Shown here: positions 51,082 through 57,120 of the stretch, piece by piece | Layout of the letters: each line of letters begins with the position of its first letter | How positions within the stretch are numbered: position 1 is the first letter of the stretch | DNA from: Streptococcaceae bacterium | Lineage (GTDB): Bacteria; Bacillota; Bacilli; Lactobacillales; Streptococcaceae | Assembly (NCBI GenBank): GCA_031285775.1 | Contig: JAITVN010000053.1 | Location: forward strand, 1-57,120 | DNA length: 57,120 bases | Direction: 5' to 3' | Notes under the pieces: model-generated | Told to the model about the DNA's origin: nothing | Database searches by the model: none | What the model saw: only the letters and a program-made list of their open reading frames with translations | Translations under genes and position numbers: made by a program

Positions 51082-51310
51082 AAAACAAGATGTGAAGCGC
51101 GCCCGTTTTGAAGCGTAGAGATTTACCCCCCCTAGGGGGAAAGCGACCTCTAAGCGCTAAAGCGCTAAGAGTCTGCTTAGGGAATCTAGGTTCTGCCTTT
51201 AGGCAGGTTCTAGATTCATCTAATTTCCCCCCAGAGAAGGGAAAGCGATCCGTAATCGGCTAAAGCCGAAACGGTCTGCTTACTAGCTTCAAGCCTGCTG
51301 AACTCAGTTA
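51082..51310 (+). repeat. Modular hairpin repeat element E4b (three inner modules)
   Basis: Same ends as E4a. Inner modules in order: a CCCCC/GGGGG stem with CGACCTCTAAGCGCT/AGCGCTAAGAGTCTGC; GAATCTAGGTTCTGCC/GGCAGGTTCTAGATTC; and CGATCCGTAATCGGCT/AGCCGAAACGGTCTGC. The last module keeps the same fold with different bases. Confidence 0.9.
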
Positions 51311-51365
51311 GCAAGATGTGAGGCAGGCTCGTTTCCCTAGCTCCAAGTAGGCTGGACTCAGTTAC
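51311..51365 (+). repeat. Minimal repeat element E4c (ends only)
   Basis: Only the 5' end (AAGATGTGAGGCAGGCTCG) and 3' end (CTAGCTCCAAGTAGGCTGGACTCAGTTA, here given as the CTAGCTC and GACTCAGTTA parts) are present, with no inner module. It abuts the proS -10 box. Confidence 0.85.
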
Positions 51366-51368
51366 AAT
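51363..51368 (+). promoter_or_regulatory. Candidate -10 box of proS, partly formed by the repeat end
   Basis: TACAAT lies 12 bases before the proS ATG, giving a leader of about 6 bases. The intervening AGAAAGTAAAAA has no Shine-Dalgarno match. The first bases of the box belong to the GTTA end of repeat E4c. Confidence 0.45.
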
Positions 51369-51377
51369 AGAAAGTAA

Positions 51378-53234
<1,857 letters not shown>

Positions 53235-53291
53235 AGCTACTTTGTTTACTTTTTAGAAATATTTGGAAAATCACTCTTTGCGGGTGATTTT

Positions 53292-53300
53292 TGCTACAAT
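53292..53300 (+). promoter_or_regulatory. Extended -10 of the FetA-like gene, implying a leaderless mRNA
   Basis: TTGCTACAAT contains TGCTACAAT, an extended -10 (TGN-TACAAT) ending 6 bases before the ATG at 53307. A start at the normal distance would fall on the A of ATG. No Shine-Dalgarno sequence is present. Confidence 0.65.
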
Positions 53301-53306
53301 TAGAGC

Positions 53307-53945
53307 ATGAAAATTTTTGAAATGAGACATCTGACTGTGCGCGACGGCGAAAAGGAAATTCTGCATGATCTTTCTTTTGATTTGGACGAAAATGTTGAGA
53401 GTATTACAATAACTGGCCCTTCGGGAGGCGGAAAATCCACATTTTTAAAAGTTTTGTCCAGCCTTCAGGACTTCGCATCGGGCGAGCTGCTTTATAAAGG
53501 AAAATCGCTACGAGAATTGGATCCTGTCCAGTATCGACGTGAGGTTTCTTATTGTTTTCAGCAGCCTGTACTCTTTGGCGAAACGGTGCGCGACTGTCTG
53601 AATTTCCCGTTTGAGATAAGAAAACTACCCTTTGATGAGGCAAAAGTCTTGGAGAGGCTCTCGGAAGTCAATCTGTCAGAAGATTTTATGACTCAGGGAA
53701 TCTCGAAATTGTCTGGAGGTGAGAAGCAGCGCGTGGCCTTGGTCAGGAATATCCTGTTTGCGCCGTCCGTTCTGCTTTTGGACGAAGTCACTTCAGGTCT
53801 TGACAGTGAGAACAAGGCGATCGTCCGTGAGTTTATTCAAAAGCAGAAAGCGGTGATTGTCGAAGTCACGCATGATGCCGCAGAGATTGAGCAGGCACAG
53901 CATTTGTTGTACATTGAAGAAGGAAGGATGGTGAAACATGAATAA
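53307..53945 (+). CDS. ABC transporter ATP-binding protein, FetA/YbbL-like
   Basis: A 212-residue ATPase: Walker A GPSGGGKSTFLK near residue 38, Q-loop SYCFQQPVLFGETV, signature KLSGGEKQRVALVRN, Walker B VLLLDEVTSGLD. It overlaps by 8 bases a UPF0014 permease gene, the arrangement of the E. coli fetAB (ybbLM) iron exporter. Its mRNA appears leaderless. Metal export or redox stress function is inferred from the family. Confidence 0.88.
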   Translation: MKIFEMRHLTVRDGEKEILHDLSFDLDENVESITITGPSGGGKSTFLKVLSSLQDFASGELLYKGKSLRELDPVQYRREVSYCFQQPVLFGETVRDCLNFPFEIRKLPFDEAKVLERLSEVNLSEDFMTQGISKLSGGEKQRVALVRNILFAPSVLLLDEVTSGLDSENKAIVREFIQKQKAVIVEVTHDAAEIEQAQHLLYIEEGRMVKHE

Positions 53946-54702
53946 TTCCGTGAATATCAGTAATCTCTCGCTCATAATGGCACTTGCGCTGGTTATCATT
54001 GCCATGCTGATTTCGGCACACCAGAAACTTGGTTTATCGAAAGATATTGTTTTTGCTGTGCTGCGGACGGTCATTCAGCTGGTCATTGTCGGCTTTGTGC
54101 TAAAGTACATCTTTCAGGTCGATAATGTTCTGCTGACGCTGGTGATGGGCCTCTTCATCATTTTTAATGCCTCACTTCAGGCGAATAAGCGTAATCCAAG
54201 CAGCAGGAAATACTTCTGGCAGTCTTTTACGGCTATTTTTATCTCAACTGTTGTGACGCTTGGAATCTTGACAATGTCGGACGCGATCAAGTTTGTCCCC
54301 AGCCAAATCATTCCAATCACTGGTATGATCGCGTCAAATTCTATGATTGCCATTGGCCTCTGCTACAAGCAGATGCACACGCAATTTGTCGATCAGCGCC
54401 AGCAAGTCTTGGAAAAATTGGCACTTGGTGCGCCAGCAAAGCAGGCTTCGTTATCAATTTTACGTCAGTCCATAAAAATGGCCTTGCAGCCGACCATTGA
54501 CAGTGCGAAAACGGTGGGTTTGGTCAGTCTTCCTGGAATGATGTCAGGACTGATTTTCGCAGGTGTGGATCCAGTGTACGCAATTAAGTACCAGATTATG
54601 GTCATGTTTATGCTGCTGTCAGCGACTTCGCTGGGCTCTGTCATTGCCGGCACTTTTTCTTATCGGAATTACTTCAGTGAGCGAATCATTTTAGAAGTTT
54701 GA
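53938..54702 (+). CDS. ABC transporter permease, UPF0014/FetB-like
   Basis: A 254-residue protein with seven or so membrane segments. UPF0014 landmarks are FNASLQANKRNP, ITGMIASNSMIAIGL, and the cytoplasmic helix followed by KTVGLVSLPGMMSGLIFAGVDP. It partners the preceding ATPase, probably as an iron exporter. GGAAGGAT precedes the ATG inside the ATPase gene. Confidence 0.9.
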   Translation: MNNSVNISNLSLIMALALVIIAMLISAHQKLGLSKDIVFAVLRTVIQLVIVGFVLKYIFQVDNVLLTLVMGLFIIFNASLQANKRNPSSRKYFWQSFTAIFISTVVTLGILTMSDAIKFVPSQIIPITGMIASNSMIAIGLCYKQMHTQFVDQRQQVLEKLALGAPAKQASLSILRQSIKMALQPTIDSAKTVGLVSLPGMMSGLIFAGVDPVYAIKYQIMVMFMLLSATSLGSVIAGTFSYRNYFSERIILEV

Positions 54703-54801
54703 GGAGATTTCCCTACTTCTCTGAATTTTCAAAAATGCGACCGCTTGATTATCAGCGTGAAAAGCTATAAAATAAAGGTTTGGAGGGAGATTGTTAACAA
54801 A

Positions 54802-55122
54802 ATGATGAGAGATAAGAAGAAAAGGCCTTCACTCGATCAAGCGCTGGAAAATCTGCAAAAAGAAATGTGTGAATTGATCCAGGGCGACGAAATCACGCAA
54901 GATGAAAGAGAAATTTTAGCAACAGCAATCCAGGAATTTCAGAAAAAAGTCTACTTTCAAAAGGTTATTGCTGATTTGGAAGGAGCTTTGATGCCGCTCG
55001 TTGTAAAGAGAGAATCTTCGAAAGCAATTTCAAACCTTTATACAAAGCTTTTGAGCCCTGACTTCGCAAATAAGGGCTTAGGCGGATTGGTCGCATTTAG
55101 TGCGCCAGGGATAGGCTGGTGA
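54802..55122 (+). CDS. Class IIa bacteriocin immunity protein (enterocin A immunity family)
   Basis: About 106 residues from the ATG at 54802. An all-helical, charged, soluble protein (RPSLDQALENLQKEMCELIQ, DEREILATAIQEFQKKVYFQ, ISNLYTKLLSPDFANKGLGG) with the four-helix pattern and length of the EntA/pediocin immunity family, which protects the mannose PTS receptor from class IIa bacteriocins. No bacteriocin gene is beside it, so it is an orphan. GGAGGG lies 14 bases before the ATG, rather far, leaving the exact start open. It overlaps the next gene by 4 bases. Confidence 0.7.
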   Translation: MMRDKKKRPSLDQALENLQKEMCELIQGDEITQDEREILATAIQEFQKKVYFQKVIADLEGALMPLVVKRESSKAISNLYTKLLSPDFANKGLGGLVAFSAPGIGW

Positions 55123-55520
55123 GTGTAATGCGTAAAAATCAACTGAAATTTGTCGCCGAAGAGCAGGTTGATGACAAGCTGGCGGTAGATAATACTTCTG
55201 CCTTGTTCAAAATTCCTAATTCTTCAAAAGGTTGCATTTACCATTTCTCGGATTTGGCTGCGTACACGATTTATGCTTCTGGGAGCCCGACAAGTTTAGC
55301 AGCCGTTAAGGAAAGGTTGAAGCCTTATGATAATTATCTGGCTTACCAATCCTTTACTTCTTTGTGGATTGAGTTTACGCTTGGCTCAAGCGAAGAAGTC
55401 CAAAGAATTGACTTTTTCACTTCGCCTATTTATACAGGGCAGCCGCAAAGGCGCAGATATGTTGATGAAGCCTGCCGAGTTTCGGAAATATTTGAAAGAA
55501 TTCTAGCAAGTAAACTTTAG
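55119..55520 (+). CDS. Hypothetical protein coupled to the immunity gene
   Basis: A 133-residue soluble protein with a GTG start overlapping the immunity gene stop. An internal ATG (MRKNQLKFVAEEQ) is an alternative start. Composition is ordinary globular: YHFSDLAAYTIYASGSPTSL, and FFTSPIYTGQPQRRRYVDEACRV toward the C terminus. I recognise no domain and see no signal peptide or membrane segment. The coupling suggests a shared role with the immunity protein. Confidence 0.6.
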   Translation: MSVMRKNQLKFVAEEQVDDKLAVDNTSALFKIPNSSKGCIYHFSDLAAYTIYASGSPTSLAAVKERLKPYDNYLAYQSFTSLWIEFTLGSSEEVQRIDFFTSPIYTGQPQRRRYVDEACRVSEIFERILASKL

Positions 55521-55537
55521 TTTTGTGTGCGGGCTTG

Positions 55538-57028
55538 CTAGGCAATAAAAATCATAGACTGACTGTAAAGCGTCAGTTCAGACTGTAGACAATCCACCGG
55601 AAAACTCGGTGGGTTTTTTAGATTTTTGTATTTTTTTGCTCTAACTTTGATTTCTGCGAAAAATAAAAAGGCTTCTAGCTCTCTCTTTTTCATCATCTTT
55701 GCTAGCTTTTTGATATTTAAGCAGCTGAAAGTTAAGGCCAGCTTGGTATGAAGCTTTCCTTTCCCAATTTGATTGGTATACCTTAAGCCATGGAATTCTT
55801 TGGCTGTTCCGAAGAGGCGCTCAATCGTTTCTTTTCTTTGTGCATAAATTTCTTTCGTAAATCCGAGTTGTCTCAAATGCTCTGCCGCTTCTAAATCTTT
55901 TGCCCAAATATGCCGTGTCATCACTTTGACGTGCTGACTGCTTTGTGTACATCGCTCAAGCAGGGGACAAGCTTGGCATTGCTTCGGGTCGCTCTTGTAT
56001 TCTCGATAACCTATTTTATTTGTACTTCTGTAACCAAGCCATTGACCTGCTGGACATGTGTATCCGTCAAACTCTTCGTTGTATTGAAATTCGTATTTCT
56101 TAAAGTTTCCCTTCTTAGTCATCGGGCGCTTGTAGGGGAAAACTGGAGTGATATTATTTTCTATCAAGAGATGCGCAATCGCAGGGGTCTTATAGCCTGC
56201 ATCCATAATCATCATCTCTATCTCGTAACGGCTTTGTAAAACATCATAAATCGACTTGAAGGTTCTTGAATCATGCAAATTTCCTGCATGACTCGTAAAT
56301 GCAAGTACCCAGCCATGGGCATCACAGGCAACTTGTGCTGCATAAGCAAAAACTTCCTTATGTTCGCCTTTATGGAACCAGCCACTCTCTGGGTCCGTCT
56401 TGCTCACTTTCTTTTCTTTGATTTCTTCTTTTGTTTCTTCAAGACTTTTCAAAGCCTTCAGCTCACGCTGCACCCGTTCTTCTTTGATTTCTTCCCTCAG
56501 TTGAGCTGTGTAAAATAAAGCCTCCTCAGGAATCTCATCCTTTTTGAACTTATGATTGTTGGCGTGAGCTTTGACATGTGTCCCATCAATGAAAACTTTA
56601 CGAGTGTCCACTAAACCTGCAGCTAAACATTGCGCTAAGATTTCGTAAAAAATCTGTTCAAACAAATCTGTTCCCTCAAAGCGACGGACGTAATTCTTTC
56701 CAAAAGTTGAGAAATGGGGAACTGCTTCCTGTAAGCCCAGCTTCAAAAACCAGCGGTAAGCCACATTCACCTCGACATCTTTTATCGTTTGACGCATACT
56801 CTTGATGGAGCATAAATACTGAAGAAGCGGAAGCTTGATGAGCTGCACGGGATCAAGTGATGGACGGCCATCCTGCGTATCATAGAGAGGTTCAACTAAA
56901 TCGTAGATGAAGTTGAAATCTACATATCGGTCAATGTCACGCAGTAAATGGTCTTGGGGAACTAAATCGTCCAAGCTGACCAGCATTTCTAGTTGTCCGC
57001 GAGTATCTGAACTGATTTTCCTTAGCAT
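55538..57028 (-). CDS. IS1182-family transposase
   Basis: A 496-residue DDE transposase of the IS1182 group. An N-terminal DUF772-like region (DYVDFNFIYDLVEPLYD is similar in type; here YVDFNFIYDLVEPLYD) is followed by FSTFGKNYVRRF and the DDE core with FIDGTHVKAHANNHK, MIMDAGYKTPAIA and the final Glu in KETIERLFGTAKEFHG. It appears intact and full length. The start has GAGGTGATTTT upstream. The last dozen or so residues are encoded beyond the inferred left inverted repeat, in flanking DNA. Confidence 0.93.
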   Translation of the reverse strand: MLRKISSDTRGQLEMLVSLDDLVPQDHLLRDIDRYVDFNFIYDLVEPLYDTQDGRPSLDPVQLIKLPLLQYLCSIKSMRQTIKDVEVNVAYRWFLKLGLQEAVPHFSTFGKNYVRRFEGTDLFEQIFYEILAQCLAAGLVDTRKVFIDGTHVKAHANNHKFKKDEIPEEALFYTAQLREEIKEERVQRELKALKSLEETKEEIKEKKVSKTDPESGWFHKGEHKEVFAYAAQVACDAHGWVLAFTSHAGNLHDSRTFKSIYDVLQSRYEIEMMIMDAGYKTPAIAHLLIENNITPVFPYKRPMTKKGNFKKYEFQYNEEFDGYTCPAGQWLGYRSTNKIGYREYKSDPKQCQACPLLERCTQSSQHVKVMTRHIWAKDLEAAEHLRQLGFTKEIYAQRKETIERLFGTAKEFHGLRYTNQIGKGKLHTKLALTFSCLNIKKLAKMMKKRELEAFLFFAEIKVRAKKYKNLKNPPSFPVDCLQSELTLYSQSMIFIA

Positions 57029-57120
57029 AAAATCACCTCTAGAGCCTTTATTTACCTCTATTTTAACATATTTTGGGGCAAAAAAATAGACAAAGTAGCG
57101 AGTACTTTGTCTACAGTCTG
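55579..57120 (-). mobile_element. IS1182-type insertion sequence (right end at the window edge)
   Basis: CAGACTGTAGACAA at 55579-55592 is the inverse of TTGTCTACAGTCTG at 57107-57120, giving terminal inverted repeats of at least 14 bp around the transposase gene. The window ends inside or at the right repeat, so the exact border and target duplication cannot be seen. Confidence 0.85.
55594..55619 (+). terminator. Inward-facing terminator inside the IS left end
   Basis: CCACCG (55594-55599) pairs with CGGTGG (55607-55612) and is followed by GTTTTTT on the + strand. It lies within the 3' coding part of the transposase and would stop transcription entering the IS from the immunity genes, limiting antisense reading or activation. 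Confidence 0.75.

Noticed and set aside
32218-51365. Repeat elements as a CRISPR array or ordinary terminators
   Set aside because: Copies are dispersed and of different lengths, there are no regular spacers or cas genes, and most lack the T-run of a terminator.

Overview
The window looks like a chromosomal segment of a low-GC lactic acid bacterium of the Streptococcaceae, most probably Lactococcus or a close relative. The evidence is the uppS-cdsA-rseP-proS order, ptsH-ptsI, class III fbp, Gram-positive Shine-Dalgarno sequences, an LPXTG surface protein, and a peptide close to the circular bacteriocin garvicin ML of Lactococcus garvieae. I see no tRNA, rRNA, CRISPR array or prophage.

Layout. 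1-2481: end of a uronate operon (kduI, kduD, kdgK). 2537-11230: a LacI-family regulator followed by a tightly packed operon: TIM-barrel epimerase-like protein, a second KDG kinase, a hexulose-phosphate synthase/hexuloisomerase pair, a permease, a HyuA-like ATPase without HyuB, a HExxH zincin and KDPG aldolase. The ends fit feeding KDG through KDPG into glycolysis; the middle is not a textbook pathway. 11290-18632: an AT-rich circular bacteriocin locus with structural gene, large membrane protein, small putative immunity protein, ABC ATPase, SpoIIM/DUF95 protein, and an accessory four-gene export set arranged like AS-48 EFGH. The starts of its first two genes look odd. 18708-27716: fbp, an amino-acid symporter, a MalY-like lyase, a MarR regulator, an LTA-synthase-like protein, recO and a glycosyltransferase. 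28105-30498: an LPXTG lectin/MucBP adhesin.

30661-37466 is housekeeping: csp, folate cyclo-ligase, rhomboid protease, dut, HIT protein, yutD, rlmN and two nitroreductases. 38382-43801 is an AT-rich accessory island: a 923-residue secreted protein with a papain-like triad, a hydrophobic C-terminal tail, and downstream membrane proteins that look like immunity proteins. 43911-45906 is ptsH-ptsI, followed by two tiny overlapping ORFs, dps and ybaB. 47920-54702 is uppS, cdsA, rseP, proS and a FetAB-like transporter. The right end holds an orphan class IIa-type immunity gene, an unknown gene and an IS1182-type element that reaches the window edge.

Two signals cut across the gene layout. First, a family of modular, hairpin-rich repeats sits directly after the stop codons of the rhomboid gene, rlmN, uppS and rseP. 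Their stems are kept by compensatory changes, in an architecture like pneumococcal BOX elements but with a different sequence. Second, several housekeeping genes (dut, the FetA-like gene, recO, perhaps proS and uppS) have a -10 box only about 7-12 bases before the ATG and no Shine-Dalgarno sequence, which suggests leaderless mRNAs.
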